Shown piece by piece: positions 31,390-42,947 of a DNA stretch of 64,000 nucleotides. Both the position numbers and the translations under genes were made by a program. The notes beneath the pieces are model-generated. The model saw only the letters and a program-made list of their open reading frames with translations. It was not told where the DNA came from and searched no databases. Every line of letters begins with the position of its first letter. The stretch's first letter is position 1. This DNA comes from Portunus trituberculatus. Lineage: Eukaryota; Arthropoda; Malacostraca; Decapoda; Portunidae. The stretch is taken from assembly GCF_017591435.1 (NCBI RefSeq), contig NC_059304.1:31134703-31198702 (forward strand), read 5' to 3'.

Positions 31390-33826
31390 TATGACCTCCA
31401 TTCTTAGTGACTTCTATGTTCACTATATGTTTGGGCTTTCTTCTTCCCATTCTGGTGAATTAGCCTTCAACTCTGTTCTCCTCCATGATTTAGAGCAACA
31501 TCATACTCATATTCCTGACCATCTTGGAGATACAGTAATATTCTTGATTTCCTCCTTACCTCTAATCCTTCTGCTTATGCATTATACTATCTTCTCTTTT
31601 GGGCTCCTTTAATCACAATCTCGTATCTGTATCTTGTCCTACTTCTGCAATCCCTTCTCAAGTCCCTCAAAGTGGAGATACTTCTGGTGTTTTGTCTCTG
31701 CCAGTTGGGGTGACCTGAGGAAGTATTATGCTGATTTTCCTTGAAATGATTACTGCTTCTGTGTCAGAGACCCATCCTTGTATGCCGAGTGCATAACAGA
31801 TGTGATAGTGTCTGGCATAGAGGTGTTCATTCCTTATTCTTTTTCTCAATCTAAACCTTCCAAACCTTGGTTTAACACAGTCTGTTTTCATGCTATAAAT
31901 GATTGAGAGGTTACTCACAAAAGGTACTTAGGCCTTCCATCTCCTAAATCTCATGAACTTTACCTTTCTGCTCAGAATCATGCCAAATCTGCTCTCCAAC
32001 TTGCAAAAAACTTCTTCATTAATAGAATATGTCAAAATTGTTTTAGATCCAATTCTGGCATCTGGCCAAAAACATCTCCAATGGCTTTACTTCTTCATCT
32101 CTCACTCCTTTATTTTGTAATGATGGTATCCCTGCCATCACATGTCTCTAAACTGAACTCTTCTCTCACATCTGTATGAAGAACTCTACCTTGAGTGATT
32201 CTAGGCTTCTCCTTCCCTCTCGTACTCCCTCTGACTTCCATGCCTTCAATTAAAATTCTTTGCACTGATGTTTCCTATATCCTACTTGGCCTAAATCCTG
32301 GAAAGGCCCATAGATGTGATGGGGTCCCTCCTATTGTTCTCAAGCACTCTGCCTCCATGCTTGCAGCTTACCTGACTAGACTCTTCCAACTCTGTATTGA
32401 CTTCTTCTACCTTTCCTTCTTGTTGGAAGCTTGCCTATATTCAGCCTGTTCCTTAAAGGAATGATCATTCTAATCCCTCAAACTACTGTCCTATAGCTTT
32501 GATCTCTTATTTGTGTAATGTCTGAATCTTTCCTCAATAGGAAGATTCTAAAACATGTTACTTCTTAATCTTCTATAGGATTGTCAGTATGGCTTCCATC
32601 AATGCCACTCTTCTAGTGACCTTCTGGCTTTCCATACTGAGTCCTGGTCAGCCTCTTTTAGAGGTCTTTGTTGTTGCCTTAGACATATCAAAGCTTTTGA
32701 TTTAGTCTGGTACAGAGCCCAAAACTAACCTCCTACTGTTTTTATCCTTCTATTTCCTATCCAACTCTTCTATTGCAGTTGTGGTAAATGGCCACTGTTC
32801 TCCTAAATCTACTAACAGTTATGTTACTCAGGATTCTGTCATGTCCCCCACTCTTTCTATTATTTGTTAATGATCTAAACCAAACTTCTTGCCTTTCAAT
32901 TTCTACACTGATGAAGACACCCTACACTTTTCATATATTTTCAGAGATGACCAACTCTTCAGGAAATTAACAAATTCCCCATGGATGCCACAAAACAGCT
33001 GACTTTTGATCTTTCTAAGATTTCTGATTGGGTCAATGAAAACTTATTAGTTTTCCATGTCTCCAAAACTCAATTCCTCCATCTATTAACTTGACACAGT
33101 CTTCCAGACAACTATCCCATGATACTCAACTGTCCTCCCTTTTCTATACTGAATAACTTCAGTCTGTCCTTTACTTATAATCTAAACTGGAAATTTCACA
33201 TCTCATCTCTTGCTAAAATAGCTTCTATGAAGTTAGGTGTTCTGGGGCATCTTTGCCAGTTTTTCTTACTCATCAACTGCTAACTCTGTAAAAGGGTCTT
33301 TTCCACCTATGTATGGAATACTCTTCACATGTATAGAGGGAGGTTCCACTCACACAGTTTTACTAGATAGGGTGGAATCAAAAGCTTTTCGTCATATCAA
33401 CTCCTCTCCTCTGACTGACTGTCTTCAGTGTCTTTTTCACTGCCAGAATGTTGCATCTTTTGCTATCTTTTACTGCTGTTGTCATGGTACGAGTAACTGC
33501 TCTGCTGATATTACTAACTGCATGCCTCCCCTCCTCCTGTGGCCTCTCTGCACAAGAATTTCTTTTTCTTTGCATTCCTATTCTGTCCAACTCTTTAATG
33601 CAAGACTTAACCATTCCTCTCAGTCATTCATACCTTTCTGAGGTGAACTATTTGAACTCTTCATACTTCTGTATTTTCAACTTCTCATGATTTTACTTTA
33701 TTTAAGAAGGAAGTTTCAAAACATTTATCTCTTATATGGGGCTAACCCCCTCGGATGTGCGAGGAAACTGGCAATTAAGTGGGCCTTTTTTTTTGTTTTA
33801 TGTTGCCCTTGGCTGGCTTTCCTCTT
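31390..33826 (+). mobile_element. Decayed Jockey-like LINE (LINE G)
   Basis: Heavily mutated non-LTR element unrelated to families A-F. The best segment (32195-32464) reads LLGLNPGKAHRCDGVPPIVLKHSASML with YLTRLFQLCID, a typical start of a Jockey-group RT. Later remnants are NYCPIALISYLCNV (about 32477), YGFHQCHSSSDLLAF (about 32590), SKAFDLVWYRA (about 32695) and a degraded region near 32870-32930 where the catalytic box would be. An endonuclease-end remnant (HIPDHLGDT and GSFNHNLVSVS) is at 31510-31640. The 3' end near 33740-33826 has ANPLGCARK and a T9 run. No frame longer than 135 codons survives, so it is the oldest LINE here. Confidence 0.7.
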
Positions 33827-33830
33827 TTAC

Positions 33831-33831
<1 letters not shown>

Positions 33832-33911
<80 letters not shown>

Positions 33912-33925
33912 TATACATATATATA
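33832..33925. repeat. (TA)n microsatellite
   Basis: About 45 TA units with few interruptions, between LINE G and the Tigger-like element starting at 33928. Confidence 0.95.
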
Positions 33926-34215
33926 CACAGTAATACCTCAAGATACGAACGCCCCCAAAATACAATTTTTTTTTATGTATGATGAAAAATTTAATATGCT
34001 TTAAGCCTCAAAATACGAAGATATTTTTAAGATACGAATAGCCATTGGTAGGTGGCACAGCAATCGCTTGGTTACCCACGTCCACCCGAACATTCAATTC
34101 GCGTTGTGTATTTATTTATGCATGTATGTGTCTGTGCTCCTTGGCAGTGTGTATTTTTTCTTAAGTTTTGTATTTACCTAGTTGTATTTATCTAGTTGTT
34201 TACGGGAGGAGGAGT

Positions 34216-35502
34216 TCAAACTCGTGCTGTCCTATCTCTATATTTAGTCTTACCTAACTTTTCCTTAAATCCATGAATTGTTTTTGCTTCAACCACTTCT
34301 TTCTCCAGCACATTCCAGATCCCTACAATTCTTTGTGGAAAACTGTATTTCTTTATGTCTTTTGTACACACACTCATCTTCACTTTTCTCCCATGCTTCC
34401 TCCCACTTCTCTTATCTCTCACCACCAGATCATCACGGTCCAACTTCTCAATGCCAGAAAGAATCCTATACATAGTGATAAGGTCTCCTTTCTCCCTTCT
34501 TTTATCCAGTATCGGCAGACTCAATTTTTCCAGTCTCTGCTCACAAGACAGATTCACCAAGGTTTGGGGCAGCTTCGTCGCAGCCCTCTGCACGCGTTCC
34601 ATCTTCCTCTTATTCCTTGCCCTTCTTGGAGACCAAAGTACTGCTGCATACTCCAACCTGGGTCTAATCATTGTAACAATCAACTTATTGATCATATCTT
34701 CATCCATGTAGCAGAATGCAGTTCTTATGTTCCTTACTAAATTGTACGCTTCACTAGATTTCCTCTTTACATGAACCTCTGACGAGAGCCCCTCCGTCAC
34801 AGTTATTCCCAGATCTCTCTCTTCAGTCTTTATTTCCAATTCCTCATCCCCCATCTTATATCTGTACACTGGTCTCATACTACTTATGCCAAAATTCATC
34901 ACTCCACACTTCTTGATATTAAATTCCATTTGCCACTCTCTTCTCCACTCCCAGATCTTGTCTAAGTCCCTTTGCAATGCCTCACAGTCTTCTTTCTTAG
35001 TTATTTCCCTCATTAATTTGGCATCATCCGCAAGCAAACTCACATAGCTATTCACTTCTTTCGTCATATCATTTATGTAAATAGCAAACAGTAACGGTGC
35101 TAAAACTGACCCTTGAGGTACTCCACTAGTCACTTCCCTCCAAATTGATTTCCTATCTCTTATTACTGTTCTCATCTCTCTTCCAGTCAGGAAATCACTG
35201 ATCCATTCCAAAAGCCTACCTCTCAGCCCGCCATGTTCTCTCACTTTCCAGATTAATCTCTTATGAGGGACTTTATCAAATCCTTTCTTCAAGTCTAGAT
35301 AAATTCCATCCACCCATCCTACCCTTTCTCGTACCACATCTATGACCCGAGAGTAGAAGCACAATAAATTTGTTGCACATGATCTGCCTTTCCGAAATCC
35401 AAACTGCCCATTAGTCAATATTTTCTTCTTTTCTAAATAATCATTCCATCTTTTCTTTATTACTGACTCACACAGTTTAACCACAACACTTGTTAATGAC
35501 AC
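34216..35502 (-). CDS. LINE D reverse transcriptase and C-terminal domain (428-codon open frame)
   Basis: Starts inside RT at MSLTSVVVKLCESVIKK. Motifs: GQFGFRKGRSCATNLLCF (about residue 33), GIYLDLKKGFDKVPHKRLIW (about 68), SGVPQGSVLAPLLFAIYIND (about 128) and SLLADDAKLM (about 155); the usual Phe before ADD is Leu but both Asp remain. The thumb-like and C-terminal parts (WQMEFNIKKCGVM, TMIRPRLEYAAVLWSP, MERVQRAATKLPQTL, EKGDLITMYRIL) extend to the natural stop after DRTARV. This is the most intact LINE 3' half in the window. A mutated start and the upstream linker stop mean that no full protein can be made. Confidence 0.85.
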   Translation of the reverse strand: MSLTSVVVKLCESVIKKRWNDYLEKKKILTNGQFGFRKGRSCATNLLCFYSRVIDVVRERVGWVDGIYLDLKKGFDKVPHKRLIWKVREHGGLRGRLLEWISDFLTGREMRTVIRDRKSIWREVTSGVPQGSVLAPLLFAIYINDMTKEVNSYVSLLADDAKLMREITKKEDCEALQRDLDKIWEWRREWQMEFNIKKCGVMNFGISSMRPVYRYKMGDEELEIKTEERDLGITVTEGLSSEVHVKRKSSEAYNLVRNIRTAFCYMDEDMINKLIVTMIRPRLEYAAVLWSPRRARNKRKMERVQRAATKLPQTLVNLSCEQRLEKLSLPILDKRREKGDLITMYRILSGIEKLDRDDLVVRDKRSGRKHGRKVKMSVCTKDIKKYSFPQRIVGIWNVLEKEVVEAKTIHGFKEKLGKTKYRDRTARV

Positions 35503-37413
35503 CAGCCTGTAGTTTGACGGATTTTCCTTGTTTCCACTCTTAAATATGGATACTATGTCTGGTTTTTTCCAGTCCTTTGGTATATGCCCCTGCTGCAGAG
35601 ATTTTGATATGAGGCTACAAATTTTTTTGCCAGTTGATCCTTACATTCCCTCAACACCCAATTTGATACTCCATCAGGTCCTCGTGCTTACCTTACATCC
35701 AATCTTTCCAGCATTTCACACACTTCATCCTCCAACACTTCAATTACATCCCGGCCTTCATTTTCCGTTGGTTCGATCTTTGGTTCATTAAAGGTTTTTT
35801 CATATGTAAAAACTTTTTGGAAACACTTATTCAACTCTTCAGCCATGAGTTTTTCCTCTTCAATGAATTCTTCATCAACTTTCCGCTTGCTTATTTGTTT
35901 CTTGTTTTTTTAATTTCCCATTAACAAATCTATAGAATAATCTTGGCTCATCCTTACATTTTTCCACAATGTCCCTCTCATACTTTCTGGCCTCTTCTCT
36001 CCTTATTCTTGTGTACTCATTCCTTGCCTTTTTATACTCATCCCACACTAAAGATCCTTTTCTCTTCATCCACCTTTTCTAAGCTGTGTCTCTCTTCCTC
36101 TTTGATTCCTCACAGCATTTATTAAACCATGCTTGGATCCTCTTTAGTTTCATCTTCACCCTTGGCACATATTTATTGACCCCTTCCTTGTAAATGTTCA
36201 CAAACTCTCTCCATTTATCCTCAATTCCACATGTATCCTCAGAAACACTCCAGTCCGCTTGCTCAAAGTAATTCCTTAATTTGATGTAATCTGCTTTACT
36301 GTAGATGAATCTTCCTGTTCTGTGATGTTCATTCCTTCTCTCCATTCTTCCTTCCCTCAATAGACACTCAATCATCATATGATCACTCTTCCCTATTGGA
36401 CACCCACCTTTCATGTTTTCTATTAACTCTGCCTCTTTAGTGAAAATCAAGTCCAGTCGTGACGGTTCATTCTCATCTCTGTATCTACGTAGTATTTTCC
36501 TCCACCCACTGTGTCAATGAGTTTTCCATTGCCATTCATAGCAGCTCTCCACCCCATGAATCTTCACTACCATCCCATCGCTATCATCCCATTTTACCTC
36601 TTTGCTGTTGAAATCTCCCATCATTACCAGTTTCTCTTTAGTTTCCATCAAATACTCTTTCCATCTTTTTGTGTCCTCCATCTTCTTTTTAAAATCCTCT
36701 GTATTCCATGAATTGGTTTTGGGGAGAGCATATACCACAACAAAGTCTCGTTTAACACCTCCTCTACACACCACCTCAGCCCCAACCACCTCAGCTAACC
36801 CATAGTCATTTCTCAGTTCATAGGCAACAAGATCTTTTTTCACCAATAACATCACACTGCCTCCTTGCTTTTCTGCTCTATTTCTTACCCATATGTTGTA
36901 TTCACCTTCACGTATTTTATTCTCCTCAATGACTTCAGTAAGTTTAGTTTCAGTTATTCCCATCACATCAGACCTCTCTACCCTAAGGTAGTCATTTATT
37001 TCTACCAGAGCAGACTGTAACCCATTCACATTAGTGTATGCCATTTTTAGTTTCTCTCCCCTTCTATTTTCCCAATCATCCACTTTATCAGTTTCATATC
37101 CCTGACTTTCCAGTAAAACTTCTTCCTCTGATCATGATTCGTTTTTTTCCTTTGCCTGCTTCCATAAGTCACTGGTCTTATTTCTTTCCTCCTCGTTCAT
37201 GTCTCTCCTTATCCATATATCCTTATAATCCTCTTGCTTTCCAAGCCTCCATGAACCATTCAAAACTTCCTCTGCTGGTGCCTGAGATTTAAACTTGATT
37301 CTCATTGGCCTGGCTTTGCCCTCTTCGTATCTTCCAATCTTTGAAACCTCCTTGATTTCACCTTGGTACTCATCACCCTCGTTAGTAGCAACTTCCACCA
37401 GTTTACCTGCCAC
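35503..37413 (-). pseudogene. LINE D ORF1-like RRM, endonuclease and RT N terminus, broken
   Basis: Fragments in order on the minus strand: RRM-like 37413-37132 (IGRYEEGKARPMRIKF, KDIWIRRDMNEEER); endonuclease 37083-36514 with ALPKTNSWNTEDF and MMGDFNSKEVKWDD; 36450-36079 with FTKEAELIENMKG, CPIGKSDHMMIE and AWFNKCCEESKRKRDTA; and 36069-35875 with DIVEKCKDEPRLFYRFVNGKL. Frameshifts lie near 36510, 36075 and 35880, the last in a run of A on the coding strand. Confidence 0.78.
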
Positions 37414-37689
37414 ATCTTTCTCCTTCTTTTCCGGGTTAAGTTGTTATTTTGGGCAATATAGTACATTTGTATCATGCATACAATAAACGTTGTATTTATC
37501 TTATATTAAATCCATATGTAGTTGGTAGTAAAAACATGTTAATTTTTTTGTGGGGGGGTGGTTAAATTCGTATCACTAGAACAAATTAATTCTATATTCA
37601 TTCATTTCCATGGGAAAAATTGATTTGATATACAATTTTTTATATATAACGATCGTCACAGAACAAATTAAATTTGTATGTCAAAGTAC

Positions 37690-37693
<4 letters not shown>

Positions 37694-37767
<74 letters not shown>

Positions 37768-37780
37768 GTATATATATATT
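37694..37780. repeat. (TA)n microsatellite
   Basis: About 40 TA units with one ACG interruption, between two MITE-type elements. Confidence 0.95.
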
Positions 37781-38244
37781 CACCTAACCCTCCGTTATCG
37801 CGCGAAATTGGTGACTAAACAACCGCACAATACCAGAAAATGTGATAATGGAAGTGAAGAATAAATAGGAAATAAATAAATTGGTGCCTGAACCCAAAAA
37901 TTTTCCAAAAAAATTTTCCTGTTACCCTAAATTTACTACCATTAATACTGGAGTAGCTTATTAACATTTGACAATCTGAAATGAATGAAAACCAGCTCTG
38001 AACAACAGAATACAATGTGTGAGACTTAGGGGTGGTGGTGGTGGTGGTGGTGAGCAGAGTGACTGGAACCAATCACTTTCCTTATTCAAATCATGTGACG
38101 AATACACACCGATGATTGGCTGCTGGCTCCTCCTCCTCCTCCTTATGATCATCATATTTCTTCCCCTCCACCTCTTCCTCCTTCACCTCCCCCTATCTGA
38201 ACATTCGTTAGTGTGTGGTTGAGATATGGGTAGTACTACTATTT

Positions 38245-38281
<37 letters not shown>

Positions 38282-38429
38282 TAGTAGTAGTAGTAGTAGT
38301 AGTAATAGTACTGCAGGTGTGCAATAACGACTTTCCAGATGCGCTAAAACTGAATTTTGCAGATGTTTATAAGTGCGTGATAACGCCTAAACGTGATAAC
38401 AGTAGGGCGCGATAATGGAGGGTTAGGTG
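37781..38429. mobile_element. MITE with 23-bp terminal inverted repeats and a trinucleotide hairpin
   Basis: Left end CACCTAACCCTCCGTTATCG and right end (reverse strand) CACCTAACCCTCCATTATCG match over 23 bp with one mismatch. Length is 649 bp with no transposase. Inside are (GGT)n at 38030-38051 and (CTA)n followed by (TAG)n at 38235-38312, which are mutually complementary. The left flank is (TA)n and the right flank (GT)n. TIR style suggests a Tigger/pogo relative, but the terminal CAG and TA are not clear. Confidence 0.72.
38232..38312. repeat. (CTA)n-(TAG)n palindromic trinucleotide repeat
   Basis: About 12 CTA units pass directly into about 8 TAG units through TTCTACTAG, so one strand can fold into a long perfect hairpin. 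Confidence 0.9.
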
Positions 38430-38440
38430 TGTGTGTGTGC

Positions 38441-41316
38441 GTATTTACCTAATTGTATTTACCTAATTGTAACATACGGGAAAAGAGCTATGCTCGTACT
38501 GTCCCGTCTCCATATCTACTAATGTCCAGCTTTTTCTTAAAATCATGAATATTCCTTGCGTTGACCACTTCCACGTCTAAACTATTCCATGCTTCTACCC
38601 TTCTATGAGGGAAGCTATATTTTTCACATCTCTCCTATAAGTGGCCATTTTAGTTTTTCCCATGCCCTCTCGACATTCTTTCATTCCACATACACAGATC
38701 TTCCCTATCCATTTTTTCCATGCCAATCATCACTCTGTATATTGCTATCAGGTCTCCCCTTTCTCTTCTGTTTTCCAGGGTCGGAAGTTGCATTCTTTTC
38801 AGTCTGTCTTCATAAGTCAAATCTCTTAAGTCAGGCACCATTTTTGTTGCAGCCTTCTGTACTTTCTCTAGTTTCCTTATGTGTTTCTTTAAGTTCGGAG
38901 CCTACTGTATTGTCGCATATTCAAGCCTTGGTCTTATCATTGCAGTAATTATTTTCTTCATCATTTCTTCATCTAAATATACTAACGCCACTCTTATGTT
39001 CCCCAATAAGTTCAATACTTCTCCAATTATTTTGTTTATATGTCTCTCTGGCGATAGGTCATTGGTAATTGTCACCCCAAGGTCTTTTTCTTCATGACTG
39101 GTTTTTATGTCTTCATTTCCTATCTTGTACATACTCCTGATTCTTCTTTCACTCTTGCCAAACTCTAATTTCTTGCATTTTGTCGTGTTGAACTCCATTT
39201 GCCATGTACAGCTCCATTTCCATATTCTGTCCAAGTCTTCCTGGAGTAGTTCGCAATCTTTGTCACATCTCACTTTTCTTAACAATTTTGCATCGTCTGC
39301 AAATAGGCTCACATAACTGGACACCCCATCCACCATGTCATTTATGTAGACCGCAAACATTACTGGTGCCAACACTGATCCCTGTGGAACTCCACTCTCC
39401 ACCAAGCCCCATTCTGATGGTCTGTCCTTAATTATTGTTCTCATTTCTCTTCCTACCAAAAGTCTTCCATCCATTTTAGTAAACTGCCATGCACTCCTCC
39501 TACCATTTCAAGTTTCCAGATCAGTCTCCGGTGTGGTACCTTATCAAAGGCCTTTTTTAAATCCAGATATATTCCATCAGCCCAACCATCTCTTTCCTGT
39601 ATTACATCTATCACCCTCGAATAGTAACATATCAGGTTTGTCGTGCATGAACGCCCTTTTCTAAAACCAAATTGACACTCACAAAGTATGTCATTTTTCT
39701 CCAAGAAGTCTGTCCATCTATTCTTCACCACCCTCTCACACATCTTAGCTACCACACTTGTAAGTGACACTGGTCTATAGTTCAATGGGTCTCTCTTGTT
39801 ACCTGATTTATAAATTGGGACAATGTTAGCTCTTTTCCAGTCTTGGGGCACTACACCTTCCCTTAATGAGGCATCCTGATACCCCATCAGGTCCCACAGC
39901 TTTTCTCACTTCTAAACTCCCCATCATATTCTTGATCTCCTCCACAGTTACTTGAAACTCCTTCATAATCCCTTTCTGTTCCATTACCAGTGGTTTGTCA
40001 AAAGCAGTCTTCTTTGTGAATACCTTCTGAAAGCATCCATTCATAGCCTCTGCCATTACCCTGGGATCCTCACTGCATACTCCATTTACTTCTAAACTTT
40101 CAATACTTTCTCTATTTTTGATGTTGTTGTTCACATGTCTGTAAAAAAGCCTTGGTTGGTCTTTACATTTATCAATTATATCTTTTTCTTGTTTCTTTCT
40201 TTCTTCTCTTCTAATCAACACATATTCATTTCTTGCTCTTTTGTAACTTTCCCACTGCTTAATCCGTCTTTTCCTTCTCCACCTCTTCCATGCATCCTCT
40301 TTTCTTGTTCTAGCCTTTTCACATCTATCGTTAAACCAGTCCTGCTTTCCAACTTCTCTATGTTGTCTTATTGGTACAAATTTTTCTCACCTTCTTTGTA
40401 TATTTTTATAAATTCCTTCCACTTTTCATTTGCTCCTTAGCACTCTTGAATTTCATCCAATTTGTCTCTTGAAAGAATTTCTTTAGGTTTCCAAAATCTG
40501 TCTTGGCATAATTCCATCTTCCCACTTTATATTCTTCATTTCTTCTAGATTTCTCTTCATCTATCACCTTGAACTCCAAAACTGCATGATCACTCTTTGC
40601 TAAAGGGCACTCCACCCTCATCTCCTCAATGACCATTGGCTCTGTACTAAAGACCAAGTCCAGTCTTGACGATGCTCCCTCTCCTCCAAACCTAGTATCT
40701 TCTTTGACCCACTGAGTTAACACATTTTCCATTGCCAGTGTCAATAGTGTATTTCCCATGTTGTCTCTGATCCTCCATTGACCAGTCCTCCCAACACACC
40801 TCTTTACAATTAAAATCTCCCATCATTATAGTTCGTTCACAGCCACCCAACATTTCTTCCAGACATGTTCCTGTATCTCTTATCATTTCTTCATATTCCT
40901 GTACTGACCATGCATTTGTCTTAGGTGGTACATACACCACTATGTAGTGCCTCTTTTTTCCTTCATTAGTTTCTGCTCTGATCTTTAGCACTTCTGCCTT
41001 TCCCATATCTTCTTTCACTTGATCCACCTTTATATCTTTTTTAACCAGCAACATCACTCCTCCTCCCATCTTACCTACTCTATTTCTTTTCCAAACATTA
41101 TATTTCCCTTCTCCAACCATCATCAGGTCTTCTCCCTCTCTCAGTTTTGTTTCAGTAAGACCCACAATATCTGAGTTCTTGTCCCTCAAGTAATCGTTGA
41201 GTTCTAAAATCCCCGATATCACTCCATTTATGTTGGAATACATTACATTCCGCTCATACGTAAGTTTCTTTAGTCCTTTCTTACTGTACTTTTCTGGGTT
41301 ATGAACCACTTCCTCA
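38441..41316 (-). mobile_element. LINE B3, minus strand, 5'-truncated and flanked by AC repeats
   Basis: The 3' tail (two AATTAGGTAAATAC units) ends at 38441 next to GCACACACACAC on the minus strand. The 5' end begins CTGAGGAAGTGG at 41316, directly after (CA)n. So the insertion is bracketed by AC repeats on both sides. Most homopolymers have the length expected for an open frame, unlike B1 and B2, making B3 the best guide to the family B sequence. Confidence 0.87.
38466..41300 (-). pseudogene. LINE B3 endonuclease and reverse transcriptase
   Basis: Minus-strand order: endonuclease from KLTYERNVMYSNINGV (about 41260) in one frame to about 40790 (GLTETKLREG, YVPPKTNAW, MMGDFNCKE); 40759-40406 with RLDLVFSTEP and AKSDHAVLEF; 40221-39826 with DIIDKCKDQPRLFYRHV and AVGPDGVSG; a short deletion near 39880 (SGC-LIKGRC); RT palm 39887-39453 (YRPVSLTS, FGFRKGRSC, YLDLKKAFDKVPH); 39474-38902 with SGVPQGSVLAP and intact LFADDAKLL; and a C-terminal domain to GDGTVRA near 38490. 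Breaks are four to six frameshifts and one small deletion. Confidence 0.83.
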
Positions 41317-42282
<966 letters not shown>

Positions 42283-42947
42283 TATATATACGTATATATA
42301 TATATACAATAAGTCCTAGTTATACGGTACATATGCGTTCCTGAAAACCTTACTGTAAATCAAAATTACTGTATACCAATAATAGGGAATGCATTCCAGC
42401 ACGTCAAAAGTCACCCCAACAGAAATGAAAATACATGAAAATAGTCATAAGAAAAAAATGTAAAGTACTGTGCCAAAGAAATAAACAGAAAATGTTTTTA
42501 TTTACCTTTCACTCACCATGTATTCTATCAGATTATGTCCGTCCCAAGGCTAAGTGACAGTAGGGATTTCAGCCCTTACTCATCTTCGGCTGAGTGGGCA
42601 GATGAGGATAAGATATCGTCTGCACTGTCGGAAGCATATGTGGAAGGGCCAGCAGTAGGAAGGTTGGCAGGTGTGACAGGGATGGCATGTCTGACTGGTT
42701 TGAAGAATGAGGCCATGCACAGGTTCTTCTTCATCTCCCTCTTTTTTTGTCTCCTGTGATGCCTTGTCTAGCTCTATAAGTTCATCATTTGAGAGAGGTT
42801 CAGCATGGCTTTCCAAAATATCTTGAACATCATCATCATCAACTTCATCGAAGCCAGCCCTATGGCACAGATTTACTATGTCATTTCTGATTGCACCGAT
42901 GTCACCTTCAGTGAAGCCTGGGAAGTCATGCGCGCATTTTGGCCATA

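Larger units (their letters stand above)
34164..37437 (-). mobile_element. LINE D, minus strand, 5'-truncated in the ORF1-like part
   Basis: The 3' tail, read on the minus strand, is AACTAGATAAATACAACTAG then GTAAATAC at 34164. From the 5' side it has an RRM-like part (37413-37132: RPMRIKFKSQAPAEEVL), a TGA in the linker (KNES-stop-SEEEVLLESQGYE, about 37135), endonuclease (37083-36380: MAYTNVNG, ITETKL, VVVYALPKTNSW, VMMGDFNSKEV, IGKSDHMM) and RT (35800-34216). Flanks TTAAGTT near 34156 and 37437 may be the target duplication. Unlike most family A-C copies it is not in (AC)n. Confidence 0.85.
33928..37693. mobile_element. Tigger-like non-autonomous element split by LINE D
   Basis: Left end CAGTAATACCTCAAGATACG at 33928; right end, read on the reverse strand, AGTGGTACTTTGACATAC at 37693. 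The two match in the manner of Tigger/pogo termini, and both sides are (TA)n. Without LINE D it is about 0.5 kb and has no ORF. The terminal G of the right CTG is missing, so the end is slightly damaged. Confidence 0.65.

Noticed and set aside
33687..33982. Tyr-Ile repeat proteins, also at 37610, 41301-41653, 45743-46158 and 52816
   Set aside because: Translations of (TA)n microsatellites.
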